The notes: generated from the sequence alone by a model not told the origin. Shown: positions 52,340-61,840, numbered from the stretch's first letter. The stretch: DNA of 64,000 nt from Pedobacter terrae (GCF_900100705.1 NZ_FNCH01000024.1:1-64000); one strand, 5' to 3'. Numbers and translations: made by a program.

Positions 52340-52361
52340 AATTTCGTATTTTCACCACGTT

Positions 52362-53564
52362 GTGAAAATTTTGTTGATTACTAAGCGGGTTCCCTTTCCG
52401 CCAAATAGTGGTTATCCGATTGTGGTATATAACACCATAAAAGGTTTGCTGCAACTTGGTGCAGATATTACATTGTTTAGCCTTAACCCAACAAAAGGCC
52501 GTATCGATATAGAAGATATTTATGACCCTATTTTTGAACAGATTAAATACCATACCTATGATTTAGATACTGATGTAAATGTGTGGTCGGCTTTTTTTAA
52601 TATTTTCACTAATGAATCGTACAATGTTTCCCGGTACTACAGCGAAGATGCTGCGCGGCAGCTGGAAAATCTCTTACGGGAAAATGTATTCGATATTATC
52701 CAGTTCGAAGGTCTTTTTGTGGTGCCCTATTTAGATGTGGTTAAAGCAAATAGTAATGCAAAGCTGATTTACCGGGCACATAATATCGAATTTACATTGT
52801 GGGAACGTCTTTCGCTTTCAGAAAAGTTTCTCATTCGGCGCAAATACTTGGCTTTTTTGGCACAACGGCTTAAAGCTTACGAAACGGATCAGATTAACCG
52901 CTTTCACCACATTTTTGCCATTTCCGAACCCGATCGTCAAAGTATATTAAGGTTTGGTTGCGAAATTCCGATGTCGGTTTTTCCCGTTGCCATCGATTTG
53001 GAAAAATATAAGGTAGACAAGACCAAAACCAGTTTTCCTACGCTTTTTCATTTGGGTGCAATGGATTGGCGACCCAATCAGGAAGGTTTAGAGTGGTTTT
53101 TAGATGATATCTGGCCGGACATTGAAAAGTTAAATAAAGATCTCCGGTTTTATATTGCGGGGAAAAATATGCAGAAACATTTTTTCGAATATGATTCAGA
53201 GAACCTGATCGTAGAAGGAGAGGTGTTTGATGCCGTAGAGTTTATGAATTCTAAAGCAATTATGATTGTGCCCTTAATTTCTGGTACCGGAATGCGGGTG
53301 AAGATTATTGAAGGCATGGCGATGAAAAAATGTATCATTGCTACAACCACTGCAGCTGAGGGAATTAATTACAGGCATGGACATGATATCTTAATTGCTG
53401 ATTCTGCAGATGAATTTTACCGGTCAATCTTACAATGTGTCATCAATCCTAAACGTTGGGCAGAAATAGGAGAGAACGCCAGGAAAACAGTCGAAAATGA
53501 TCATGGCGTGCATTTAATCTCTAGTAAAATGCTGAAGATTTATGAGGAATTGGTGAGTGCATAG
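52362..53564 (+). CDS. Glycosyltransferase family 4
   Basis: A 400-residue GT-B enzyme, start codon GTG. KILLITKRVPFPPNSGYPIV is the N-terminal strand and Pro-Gly loop. The C-terminal half has LFHLGAMDWRPNQEGLEWFL, MIVPLISGTGMRVKIIEGMA and the end block IIATTTAAEGIN. No signal peptide. Acceptor and donor unknown; likely a surface glycan enzyme. It follows rnhB closely and may share its promoter. Confidence 0.9.
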   Translation: MKILLITKRVPFPPNSGYPIVVYNTIKGLLQLGADITLFSLNPTKGRIDIEDIYDPIFEQIKYHTYDLDTDVNVWSAFFNIFTNESYNVSRYYSEDAARQLENLLRENVFDIIQFEGLFVVPYLDVVKANSNAKLIYRAHNIEFTLWERLSLSEKFLIRRKYLAFLAQRLKAYETDQINRFHHIFAISEPDRQSILRFGCEIPMSVFPVAIDLEKYKVDKTKTSFPTLFHLGAMDWRPNQEGLEWFLDDIWPDIEKLNKDLRFYIAGKNMQKHFFEYDSENLIVEGEVFDAVEFMNSKAIMIVPLISGTGMRVKIIEGMAMKKCIIATTTAAEGINYRHGHDILIADSADEFYRSILQCVINPKRWAEIGENARKTVENDHGVHLISSKMLKIYEELVSA

Positions 53565-53822
53565 GTAGATTTATTGAGTTGACAACTTTTAATAAGCATC
53601 AAGAATGAAAGTTGCCAAATCTGGGAATCTTTTTAATAGATGCTGAAACGAGTTCAGCCTTACGGATGAATAGAAAAATCACCTTGAAACGCCCTTAAAA
53701 TTAACCTCAAAATTTTGTCTTTTTCTTAGTAGTTTTGCCCACGGAGCATAAGAATGAAATCACCATAATCGTGGTTTAAATTATAATCACTTCATTATTC
53801 ATAAAAAAAATAAAATTTACGG

Positions 53823-54902
53823 ATGAAAAACACCGCATTAACAGAAAAACACATCGCTTTAGGCGCTAAAATGGTTCCATTTGCAGGTTACAATATGCCT
53901 GTTACTTACGAAGGTATTAATGCCGAACATGCAACAGTTCGTAATGGAGTAGGTGTTTTTGATGTGAGTCACATGGGTGAATTTATTCTTAAAGGCGAAA
54001 ATGCATTAGACCTGATTCAAAGCGTGACCAGTAACGATGCTGCCAAGTTGTATGATGGAAAAGTGCAGTACTCTTGTTTGCCAAATAAAGATGGTGGTAT
54101 TGTTGATGATCTTCTGGTTTATAAGATAGACGATAAAACCTATATGTTGGTGGTAAATGCATCAAATATCGAAAAAGATTGGAGCTGGATACAGCAATTT
54201 AATACAGAGGGTGTAGAAATGCACAATATTTCCGATCAAACTTCTCTTTTAGCCATTCAAGGACCAAAGGCGGCGGATGCTTTACAAAGCCTAACCGAGG
54301 TTGATCTGGCTTCGATGGAGTATTATACTTTTGTGAAAGGCACTTTTGCTGGTATTGATAATGTGGTGATTTCTGCAACTGGCTATACCGGTGCAGGTGG
54401 CTTTGAGATTTATTTCGAAAACCAATATGCTGATCAGATCTGGGATGCCATTTTTGAAGCTGGTGCGCCATATAACATTAAGCCAATTGGTTTAGGTGCA
54501 CGCGATACTTTACGTTTAGAAATGGGTTTCTGTTTATACGGAAATGATATTGATGATACGACTTCGCCAATTGAGGCCGGTTTAGGTTGGATTACTAAAT
54601 TTTCCAAATCTTTTACTAATTCAGAAGCTTTGTTAGCACAAAAAGAAGCGGGTATTCAAAAGAAACTAGTGGGCTTTGAAATGATCGATCGTGGCATTCC
54701 GCGCCATGATTATGAAATTGCTGATGCCGACGGAAATATTATCGGTAAAGTAACTTCTGGTACGCAGGCCCCTTCTTTGCAAAAAGCAATCGGGATGGGC
54801 TACGTTGCAAAAGATTTCGCTAAAGAAGGAACCGAAGTTTTTATTTTAATCCGTAATACGCCAATTAAAGCTAAAGTGGTTAAGTTTCCTTTTTATAAGT
54901 AA
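53823..54902 (+). CDS. gcvT: Aminomethyltransferase, glycine cleavage T protein
   Basis: A 359-residue folate enzyme of the glycine cleavage system. Text: VPFAGYNMPVTYEGINAEH, VFDVSHMGEFILKGENAL, LLAIQGPKAADAL, ATGYTGAGGFEIYFE and LGARDTLRLEMGFCLYGND. The C-terminal barrel has IGKVTSGTQAPSLQKAIGMG. It takes the aminomethyl group from the H protein and yields methylene-tetrahydrofolate and ammonia. No gcvP or gcvH nearby. No glycine riboswitch is visible in the 258-base leader. Confidence 0.96.
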   Translation: MKNTALTEKHIALGAKMVPFAGYNMPVTYEGINAEHATVRNGVGVFDVSHMGEFILKGENALDLIQSVTSNDAAKLYDGKVQYSCLPNKDGGIVDDLLVYKIDDKTYMLVVNASNIEKDWSWIQQFNTEGVEMHNISDQTSLLAIQGPKAADALQSLTEVDLASMEYYTFVKGTFAGIDNVVISATGYTGAGGFEIYFENQYADQIWDAIFEAGAPYNIKPIGLGARDTLRLEMGFCLYGNDIDDTTSPIEAGLGWITKFSKSFTNSEALLAQKEAGIQKKLVGFEMIDRGIPRHDYEIADADGNIIGKVTSGTQAPSLQKAIGMGYVAKDFAKEGTEVFILIRNTPIKAKVVKFPFYK

Positions 54903-54938
54903 GAACTATAAGTTAAAGCAGCAATATTTTTTGAAGTA

Positions 54939-56003
54939 ATGGAACTGGAAGAAAATAAATATAATGAGCTGCTTTACCAAATTGGATCAACTTTAAAAAC
55001 GGCGAGGCAGAATGCGATAAAAGCAATTAATTTTGAACTAATTATTGCCAATTGGAAAATTGGAAGATATATTGTTGATTTTGAACAACACGGCAAACAG
55101 AGAGCCGAGTACGGTAAAGAATTGTTGGTAACGCTTTCTGCAGATTTGAAGTTGAAATTTGGCAAAGGATTTAGCCGGTCAAGTTTGCAGCTTATGCGGT
55201 TGTTCTATATAAACTATCCCAAATTTCAACCCTTAGCAGATGAAGATTTAATTCGCCAGACACCGTCTGGCGAATTCTCAAAACGCCAAACACCGTCTGG
55301 CGTTTTACTAAGCTGGAGTCATTATGCAGAACTTCTAACGGTTTCTGATGAACTCGCCAGAAATTTCTATGAAACCCAGGCCATAAAAGAAAATTGGAGT
55401 TTTAGGGAGATGAAACGCCAGATTGATTCAGCTTTATTTCAAAGGCTTGCGCTCAGTAAAGATAAAAGCGGTGTACTTACTTTGGCTAAAAAAGGACATA
55501 TACTCAATAGTACTGACGATTTGGTACGAGACCCCTATGTGTTCGAATTCTTAAACATCCCGGTGGGAGGTATCATTAAAGAATCTGGACTAGAAAAAAA
55601 ACTTATTGATAATTTACAGAAATTTTTGCTGGAGCTTGGTAAAGGTTTTTCATTTGTTGCCAGGCAGTTTAAAATAACAGTAGATAACGAGCACATGTTT
55701 GTTGATATTGTATTTTATCACAGAATATTAAAATGTTTCGTACTTATCGACCTGAAGACAAAAAAGGTTAAGCATCAGGATATTGGGCAAATGAATTTTT
55801 ACCTTAACTATTTTAAGGAAGAAGAAAATGTTGAAGGTGATAATGACCCGATCGGGATTATTATTGCTGCAGATAAAAATGAATTTTTGGTTAAATATGC
55901 TACAGGAGGACTTTCTAATAAAATATTCGTCTCCAAATATCAACTCTATTTACCTGATCAAAAACTTCTGGAAGAAAAGGTAAAAGAAATAATTAATAAA
56001 TAA
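54939..56003 (+). CDS. DUF1016/YhcG-type PDDEXK nuclease, copy B
   Basis: A 354-residue protein. DUF1016_N has LIIANWKIGRYIVDFEQHGK, YGKELLVTLSADLKLKFGKG and LQLMRLFYINYPKF. The C-terminal nuclease shows HMFVDIVFYHRILKCFVLID and LKTKKVKHQDIGQMNFYLNY (Asp and Asp-x-Lys). Between them RQTPSGEFSKRQTPSGVLLSW is a duplicated hexapeptide, encoded by palindromic DNA. It sits between gcvT (36 bases) and comB (9 bases) and is only distantly similar to copy A at 19186. Function of the family is uncertain. Confidence 0.88.
   Translation: MELEENKYNELLYQIGSTLKTARQNAIKAINFELIIANWKIGRYIVDFEQHGKQRAEYGKELLVTLSADLKLKFGKGFSRSSLQLMRLFYINYPKFQPLADEDLIRQTPSGEFSKRQTPSGVLLSWSHYAELLTVSDELARNFYETQAIKENWSFREMKRQIDSALFQRLALSKDKSGVLTLAKKGHILNSTDDLVRDPYVFEFLNIPVGGIIKESGLEKKLIDNLQKFLLELGKGFSFVARQFKITVDNEHMFVDIVFYHRILKCFVLIDLKTKKVKHQDIGQMNFYLNYFKEEENVEGDNDPIGIIIAADKNEFLVKYATGGLSNKIFVSKYQLYLPDQKLLEEKVKEIINK
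55254..55302 (+). repeat. In-frame tandem palindrome inside DUF1016 gene B
   Basis: CGCCAGACACCGTCTGGCG (55254-55272) has perfect 8-bp arms and a 3-base loop. A second copy, CGCCAAACACCGTCTGGCG, one base different, is at 55284-55302, a 30-base (10-codon) period. Each encodes RQTPSG. Confidence 0.85.
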
Positions 56004-56012
56004 TCTCGTCAA

Positions 56013-56729
56013 ATGTCAAAAAAAATAGAAGTTTGTTTAACGCCAGCCTTGATCGATTTATACGATATTGAGCAGAGCATTGTGGTAGTGATCGATATTT
56101 TAAGGGCTACTTCTTCTATTACCTATGGGATAGATAATGGTGCTGAAGCAATTATTCCGGTAGCCCAGGTTGAAGATTGTTTAAACTATCGCGACAGCGG
56201 ATTTTTATTGGCCGCAGAACGAAATGGAGAAGTTGTAGCAGGTTATGATTTCGGTAATTCGCCATTCTCTTATACGCGAGAAAAAGTAAATGGAAAAACG
56301 GTTGTTCTAACCACTACAAACGGTACTAAGGCTTTGCATTTGGCACAGAAAAGGGCCTATCAGGTAGTGATAGGATCATTCTTGAACTTAGATTCTCTTT
56401 GTCATTATTTGAAAAGCCAGGATAGAAATGTGCTTTTACTTTGTGCAGGCTGGAAAGATCAATTCAATTTAGAAGATACGCTTTTTGCAGGTGCGGTGGT
56501 CGGCAATCTTCGCCAGAATTTTGAACATTTTGATGATTCTAGTGTGGCTGCCGAAGATTTATATGGCTTGGCTAAAGGAGATCTGAGGAAATACCTTTAC
56601 AAATCATCGCATAGCCATCGCCTGGCTCAGTTAAATATAGAAGATGATGTTGTTTTTTGTTTACAGCTAAATCTGTGCAAAACAATTCCGGTATTGGAAG
56701 GCGAACGTTTGGTGGCCTTAAAAAATTAA
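56013..56729 (+). CDS. 2-phosphosulfolactate phosphatase (ComB family)
   Basis: A 238-residue enzyme of the ComB family. Text: VVVIDILRATSSITYGIDNG, LAAERNGEVVAGYDFGNSPF, VVLTTTNGTKALHLAQ and LCAGWKDQFNLEDTLFAGAV. In archaea it converts phosphosulfolactate to sulfolactate in coenzyme M synthesis. Here no other coenzyme M gene is nearby, so the bacterial role is open. The gene begins 9 bases after the DUF1016 gene. Confidence 0.9.
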   Translation: MSKKIEVCLTPALIDLYDIEQSIVVVIDILRATSSITYGIDNGAEAIIPVAQVEDCLNYRDSGFLLAAERNGEVVAGYDFGNSPFSYTREKVNGKTVVLTTTNGTKALHLAQKRAYQVVIGSFLNLDSLCHYLKSQDRNVLLLCAGWKDQFNLEDTLFAGAVVGNLRQNFEHFDDSSVAAEDLYGLAKGDLRKYLYKSSHSHRLAQLNIEDDVVFCLQLNLCKTIPVLEGERLVALKN

Positions 56730-56780
56730 ATTCTCTGTAGTATAGTTATTGTTCGCGATAAAATCGCAATTCTCCTCATT

Positions 56781-56795
56781 CCCGTTACAAACGGG
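56781..56795. repeat. Short palindrome between convergent genes
   Basis: CCCGTT, ACA, AACGGG forms a 6-bp stem between the comB and patatin stops. Weak terminator or repeat fragment. Confidence 0.35.
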
Positions 56796-56840
56796 GGACG
56801 ATAGACTTTTTAGAAAAAAAATATTAGGAAAATCAATTTC

Positions 56841-57611
56841 TTATTTTGTAATTAATTCAGAAATGGTTGGACTGTTTTTAATGGTAATTAGGGCTTCTTC
56901 GTGTGCCAGCCAGTAAATGTCTTCTGCCCGTTTCATGTCGAATGTACTAATGGCCCCTAAACCTTTAGGTTCGATCAATACATTGCAAAATCTCGCTTTT
57001 CTCTCCATATCATGATTGATAGACATGATACCTGCACGGCCCATTAGATTGGTGATACCTGTTATTTTATCAACTGGTTTAAGGTGGTTACAGGATGAGC
57101 CTATAATAAAATCGCAGTCGTCCATTAAAGGTTCAACCGGAAAATTATTTAAAATGCCGCCATCCACATACATCTGACCATCGATCATAATGGGTTTAAA
57201 AATGCCAGGGATACAACTTGAGGCATGAATAGCCCTGATTAGTGGTCCTTTTGTAAAGTAAACCAACCGGCCTTCGCTAAAATTTACAGCAGCAATGGTT
57301 AAAGGTATTTTTAGCTTATCAATTGAATCTTCAGGGAAATATTCTTTTAAAATTAAAGCAGTATTTTCAATATTAATTAAGCCCAGCGAACCCACTGCCG
57401 GACGTACAAAACGCCAAAGTTTTGTTTTAAGGAAAATACTTAACCCTTCTTCCGGATCTATACCTGCCGCAAAAAAGGCTCCGGCAATGGCTCCTGCACT
57501 TGTTCCGCTAATATGACTAAAGGTAATGCCTAAATTACTAAAGGCCTTTAAAACGCCTAAATGCGCTATCCCCCTAATACCTCCGCCTGATAATACAATG
57601 CCAACTTTCAT
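56841..57611 (-). CDS. Patatin-like phospholipase
   Basis: A 256-residue cytosolic lipid acyl hydrolase. The oxyanion loop is GGGIRGIAHLGVLKAF, the nucleophile Ser38 is in SGTSAG, and the catalytic Asp150 is in YVDGGILNN. RssA-like length. No signal peptide. It follows gldB by 59 bases on the same strand. Confidence 0.94.
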   Translation of the reverse strand: MKVGIVLSGGGIRGIAHLGVLKAFSNLGITFSHISGTSAGAIAGAFFAAGIDPEEGLSIFLKTKLWRFVRPAVGSLGLINIENTALILKEYFPEDSIDKLKIPLTIAAVNFSEGRLVYFTKGPLIRAIHASSCIPGIFKPIMIDGQMYVDGGILNNFPVEPLMDDCDFIIGSSCNHLKPVDKITGITNLMGRAGIMSINHDMERKARFCNVLIEPKGLGAISTFDMKRAEDIYWLAHEEALITIKNSPTISELITK

Positions 57612-57670
57612 TTTTTATGGGTTAATTGTTCGAACTGTTTAATCGGTTAACTGATATTGCTAACTGAAAA

Positions 57671-58705
57671 CTACTTCTGTTGTTTCGGTTTATACTTCGA
57701 TTGATCTAAAATTTTCTGCGCATCATGATCTGCCATTAACTGTTGCAAAGTAATATCAGGATTCGTTTTCATATATTTTTTAACGATCTGCCACCCCATC
57801 CATACGCCCAATTTTGGTGCCGAATCTCTATTTTCGCCTAAACCTGGCGTAAAAGGCCCTTCAGATAAAAATACCTGGATTTTTTGATAGTCGGTTTCAT
57901 ACAGATAATTGTTCTCTAAAAAATATGCCCAAATATCCCCTTCAAAGTTTTGTGCCCAGTCTAACTGCTGTTGGGTATATCCGATTTTGGTAGAATCGCC
58001 TACATTTTCGGGCAAAACCTGGTCAAGAAAGTATAAAATCTTTCCCTGAAAAATCATTTTAGCTAACAAAGTTCTATTATCATCAGGCTCTGCGAAAAGC
58101 TCTTCATGTGCATAGGTTTCAGTTACACGGGGCACAATATATTCTGGTGTAAATCTCCTGGAAAGATATAACGGCACACTTTGCACAATAGCCCGGTAAA
58201 ATTTGCTGTCTTTGCCCAGAAACATGTCTAAACCAATTCCCAGATAGTTATCGCCTACTGGCATCTGGTAAGCAAAACCTGAGGTAAAGGAAATGAATTT
58301 TGGAATCTTTGCCTTTGGGTAATAATATTTAATGTATTTAAAAGTCTCGTTTAAACCCTCTTCCTGTGCTTTTAAATTTGGAAAAACACTATCAACTTCC
58401 TTGCTTAAATCGATGTAGGCCTGATCGTGGTATAAATTAGTCAATGATTCGGTGTTGGAATATTTACTGTCTAAAATCCGATGGATAAAATCATCATAAA
58501 ACACGCCATATTTTAAAGCAAGTTGTTTATCTATATCAATCACATCTTTGTTTTTTCCATTAAAGAGCTCCTGATCAAATCTTTCAACTTTGATGTTTAC
58601 CTGTATATTGCTTACATCTGGACGGTTGCGATGTCTGCAGGAAATAAATGTGATGGCAAAAAGAAAAATTAGATAAATTTGCCAGTGTTTTACGTTATAC
58701 ATCAT
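57671..58705 (-). CDS. gldB: Gliding motility lipoprotein GldB
   Basis: A 344-residue lipoprotein. Signal IYLIFLFAITFISCRHRNRP (Cys23). The mature part has NIKVERFDQELF, FISFTSGFAYQMPVGDN, YIVPRVTETYAHEELFA and a C-terminal WMGWQIVKKYMKTNPDITLQ. GldB is part of the gliding/type IX secretion machinery in Bacteroidota, though many non-gliding species keep it. Divergent from a PorT-like barrel gene, with 30 bases between starts, and nadE beyond it. This gldB-nadE linkage is also seen in other Bacteroidota. Confidence 0.9.
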   Translation of the reverse strand: MMYNVKHWQIYLIFLFAITFISCRHRNRPDVSNIQVNIKVERFDQELFNGKNKDVIDIDKQLALKYGVFYDDFIHRILDSKYSNTESLTNLYHDQAYIDLSKEVDSVFPNLKAQEEGLNETFKYIKYYYPKAKIPKFISFTSGFAYQMPVGDNYLGIGLDMFLGKDSKFYRAIVQSVPLYLSRRFTPEYIVPRVTETYAHEELFAEPDDNRTLLAKMIFQGKILYFLDQVLPENVGDSTKIGYTQQQLDWAQNFEGDIWAYFLENNYLYETDYQKIQVFLSEGPFTPGLGENRDSAPKLGVWMGWQIVKKYMKTNPDITLQQLMADHDAQKILDQSKYKPKQQK

Positions 58706-58735
58706 GTATCACAAATATATATAAACACCTATAGC

Positions 58736-59404
58736 ATGAAAAGAATATCAACCATTTTAATTTTATCTGTTTTAAGTTTTGGCGCCTGGGCGCAAAATTC
58801 ACCTTTAACCAGTTACGGGTTCAGGTTAGGTTTAACTGCTACCCCAACATTTGGTTGGATTAAACCCGAGCAGGGAAAAACAAACGGAATAGGTTTGGGC
58901 TTTTCTTATGGATTAATTGGTGATTTTAATTTTGCGCCAAATTATAGTTTTTCTACAGCGCTGACCATTACTTCTATTAATGGTAAAAGTACAGAGGCCA
59001 ATGTTTTACCTTATTATGCACCCGGTTCTGCACCTAAAGCTTACGATTTAAAATATAAATTACAATACATAGACCTGCCTTTAACCATTAAATTAAAAAC
59101 TGTAAAAACTGATGGAAAACGTTGGTATGGCCAGTTCGGCTTGTCTAATTCAATCAACATTAGCGCAAAACAAGATGCAGTTACAGGCGGGACAGTTGTT
59201 GGCGATAATTTAAACGTATCTGACCACATCAAACTTTACCGTGCCGGGTTAATTATTGGTGGAGGCGGGGAATTTGATATTTCTGGCAATACCAGTATTG
59301 TTGCCGGTTTAACTTTTAATAATGGTTTTACTAATATTGTAACAGATAAAGCCAGAGATGTTAGGAGTCATTATTTAGCGCTTAATTTCGGCGTATTCTT
59401 TTAA
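58736..59404 (+). CDS. PorT-family outer membrane beta-barrel protein
   Basis: A 222-residue barrel. MKRISTILILSVLSFGAWAQ is a signal peptide, so I start at this ATG, not one 19 codons upstream. Alternating strands follow: YGFRLGLTATPTFGWIK, GLGFSYGLIGDFNFAPNYSF, LQYIDLPLTIKLK, WYGQFGLSNSINISA and YLALNFGVFF ending in Phe, as barrels do. PorT members support type IX secretion; other general porin-like barrels have the same outline. Confidence 0.8.
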   Translation: MKRISTILILSVLSFGAWAQNSPLTSYGFRLGLTATPTFGWIKPEQGKTNGIGLGFSYGLIGDFNFAPNYSFSTALTITSINGKSTEANVLPYYAPGSAPKAYDLKYKLQYIDLPLTIKLKTVKTDGKRWYGQFGLSNSINISAKQDAVTGGTVVGDNLNVSDHIKLYRAGLIIGGGGEFDISGNTSIVAGLTFNNGFTNIVTDKARDVRSHYLALNFGVFF

Positions 59405-59453
59405 TCTGGATAGCTGTCTTGATACTTGATACTCACTACTTGATACATTAAAC

Positions 59454-61094
59454 ATGAAAATAGCTTTAGCACAACTTAATTACCACATCGGGAACTTTGA
59501 GGCCAACACTAAAAAAATAACCGAAAATATTCAATTGGCGAAAGACAAAGGAGCTGATCTGGTTGTTTTTGCAGAATTAGCTATCTGTGGTTATCCCCCA
59601 AGAGATTTTCTGGAATTTGATGAGTTTATAGCCTTGTGCGAAGGCGCAGCTCAGGAAATAGCAAAGCACTGTACGGATATTGCCTGCATTGTTGGCTTGC
59701 CGATTAAAAATGAAGTATTACAGGGAAAAGACCTGTATAATGCCGCTTATTTTATGGAGGAAGGAAAAATTAAGGCAATTGTTAAAAAAGCCTTATTGCC
59801 AACCTACGATGTGTTTGATGAATATCGCTATTTCGAACCTGCCACACAATTTAACTGTATTGATTTTAAGGGTAAAAAAATTGCTTTAACCATTTGCGAA
59901 GACCTTTGGAATATTAATGATAATCCATTATATGTTTCAAATCCAATGGACGAGCTGATTAAAGAGCAGCCCGATGTAATGATTAATATTGCAGCATCAC
60001 CTTTCTCTTATACCCATGATGATGAACGTATAAAAGTATTGGCTGATAATGCAAAAAAATATCACCTGCCTGTATTTTATGTAAACCAGGTTGGTGCGCA
60101 GACTGAGATTATTTTTGATGGCGGTTCTTTGGTCTTCGACGCTGATGGAACCATGAAAGCGGAAATGAAATATTTTGAAGAAGATCTTCAGGTATTTGAT
60201 CTGGAAGAGGTTGAAAATGTGCGGAATAAACATCCACAATCGGAAAGATTAACGGATATTGAACAAATTCATGATGCGCTGGTTTTAGGGATAAAAGATT
60301 ATTTTAAGAAATCTGGTTTTAGTAAAGCTGTTTTAGGCCTGTCTGGCGGAATTGATTCGGCTGTGGTTTGTGCACTGGCCTGCCGCGCATTAGGTGCAGA
60401 GAATGTAATGGCTGTTTTAATGCCATCTAAATTTTCATCCGACCATTCTGTACAAGATGCTTTAGATCTGGTTAATAATATTGGTTGCATGCACGAAATT
60501 GTGCCAATTAAAGACGTTACCGAGGCTTTTGATCATATGCTGGCACCCGCTTTTAAAGGTTTGCCTTTTAACCTGACAGAAGAAAATATCCAGGCTCGGA
60601 TTCGCGGCATCATAAACATGGCGATGAGTAATAAATTTGGCTATATTTTATTAAATACCTCTAACAAAAGCGAATGTGCGGTAGGCTATGGTACGCTTTA
60701 TGGCGATATGTGCGGTGCAATTGGCGTTATCGGTGATGTATATAAAATGCAGGTTTTTGAGCTGGCCAAGTACATTAATAAGGAATGCGAGATCATACCC
60801 ATTAATACGATTGTTAAACCACCTTCGGCAGAATTGAGACCTGATCAGAAAGATTCAGATTCTTTGCCTGAATATGAAATCCTCGATAAAATATTATACC
60901 AGCACATCGAAAAAAAACAAGGCTCAAAAGCCATTATTTCGCAGGGTTTTGATGAAGCATTAGTATTGCGAATTTTAAAGATGGTCAATATAGCCGAGTT
61001 TAAACGTTACCAAACACCACCTATTTTAAGGGTATCGCCTAAGGCTTTTGGTATGGGAAGAAGGATGCCAATTGTAGGAAAATATATGGCTTAG
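59454..61094 (+). CDS. nadE: Glutamine-dependent NAD+ synthase
   Basis: A 546-residue two-domain enzyme. The N-terminal nitrilase-like glutaminase has Glu41 (FAELAICGYPPRD), Lys112 (KALLPTYDVFDEYRYFEP) and Cys148 (LTICEDLWN). The C-terminal synthetase has the P-loop LGLSGGIDSAVV (Ser297-Ser302). It converts nicotinic acid adenine dinucleotide to NAD+ using glutamine. It may share a transcript with the PorT-like gene (49-base gap). A strong palindrome follows it. Confidence 0.97.
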   Translation: MKIALAQLNYHIGNFEANTKKITENIQLAKDKGADLVVFAELAICGYPPRDFLEFDEFIALCEGAAQEIAKHCTDIACIVGLPIKNEVLQGKDLYNAAYFMEEGKIKAIVKKALLPTYDVFDEYRYFEPATQFNCIDFKGKKIALTICEDLWNINDNPLYVSNPMDELIKEQPDVMINIAASPFSYTHDDERIKVLADNAKKYHLPVFYVNQVGAQTEIIFDGGSLVFDADGTMKAEMKYFEEDLQVFDLEEVENVRNKHPQSERLTDIEQIHDALVLGIKDYFKKSGFSKAVLGLSGGIDSAVVCALACRALGAENVMAVLMPSKFSSDHSVQDALDLVNNIGCMHEIVPIKDVTEAFDHMLAPAFKGLPFNLTEENIQARIRGIINMAMSNKFGYILLNTSNKSECAVGYGTLYGDMCGAIGVIGDVYKMQVFELAKYINKECEIIPINTIVKPPSAELRPDQKDSDSLPEYEILDKILYQHIEKKQGSKAIISQGFDEALVLRILKMVNIAEFKRYQTPPILRVSPKAFGMGRRMPIVGKYMA

Positions 61095-61178
61095 GTTGTT
61101 TCTAAAATTGTAATGTTGGAGGTTCGAAAGTTTTTTTGATTAGTTTAGTCGTTAGTTAACTTGTTTAACAGCAGCTAT

Positions 61179-61211
61179 AAACCTCACAGGTTTTTAAAAC
61201 CTGTGAGGTTT
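61179..61211. terminator. Palindromic terminator or repeat after nadE
   Basis: AAACCTCACAGGTTTT and AAAACCTGTGAGGTTT are perfect inverted arms around a single T. It sits 85 bases after the nadE stop and 8 before the OsmC stop. The same palindrome type is dispersed in many Bacteroidota genomes. Confidence 0.75.
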
Positions 61212-61219
61212 AAAATTTA

Positions 61220-61636
61220 TTAAGCTAAAGTAGCATCAACGGTAATGCTTGTATTCAATAATTTAGAGATCGGGCAGTTTTTTTCTGCATCTGCTACCAG
61301 TTCATCAAATTTTTCCTGTGTTAAATCAGGTACAGAAGCTGTTAAAGTTAAATGCGATTCTACAATTTCACCTTTTGATGGATCAAGGTTAATTTCACAT
61401 TTAGTTTCCAGTTTATCAGCTGTAAATCCTGCCTCAGTTAAGTTAGCAGATAATTTCATGGTAAAACAACCCGCATGTGCAGCAGCAATTAATTCCTCTG
61501 GATTTGTACCCACACCATCTGCAAAGCGAGTGTTGAAAGAATATTGAGTGTTATTTAAAGTAGTGCTTTGTGTAGTAATATTACCACTACCTTCTTTGAT
61601 AGAACCTTGCCATACGGCTGTTGCATTTCTTTTCAT
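61220..61636 (-). CDS. OsmC family peroxiredoxin
   Basis: A 138-residue protein that reduces organic hydroperoxides. The two redox cysteines are in AAHAGCFTMKLSANL and ADAEKNCPISKLL. NPEELIAAAHAG and ESHLTLTASVPD fit the family. Single gene, convergent with nadE. Confidence 0.94.
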   Translation of the reverse strand: MKRNATAVWQGSIKEGSGNITTQSTTLNNTQYSFNTRFADGVGTNPEELIAAAHAGCFTMKLSANLTEAGFTADKLETKCEINLDPSKGEIVESHLTLTASVPDLTQEKFDELVADAEKNCPISKLLNTSITVDATLA

Positions 61637-61763
61637 GATCGGATCTTATTTTTAGATTGTTTAACACCTAAAGATAAAAATATGTTTGTGTAAAGCTGCC
61701 AATTCTTTGTTAAGAAATCCTTGTTCTAAAAATTATTTCCCAATCTTTTTTAATAAGCACTTT

Positions 61764-61803
61764 AAAAAAAAGAGGAGCTGTTTCACAGAACAGCTCCTCT
61801 TTC
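61764..61803 (-). terminator. Terminator after the M57 protease gene
   Basis: AAAGAGGAGCTGTT and AACAGCTCCTCTTT pair around a short loop; on the minus strand a run of eight T follows. Confidence 0.9.
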
Positions 61804-61840
61804 ATTACGATCTTTTTAGGTTATTTATCTGATTTTTAAA

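Noticed and set aside
53565..53822. Glycine riboswitch before gcvT
   Set aside because: I could not find the paired conserved cores of the glycine aptamer; the leader holds only a degenerate repeat and a TAGTTTTG box at 53730.
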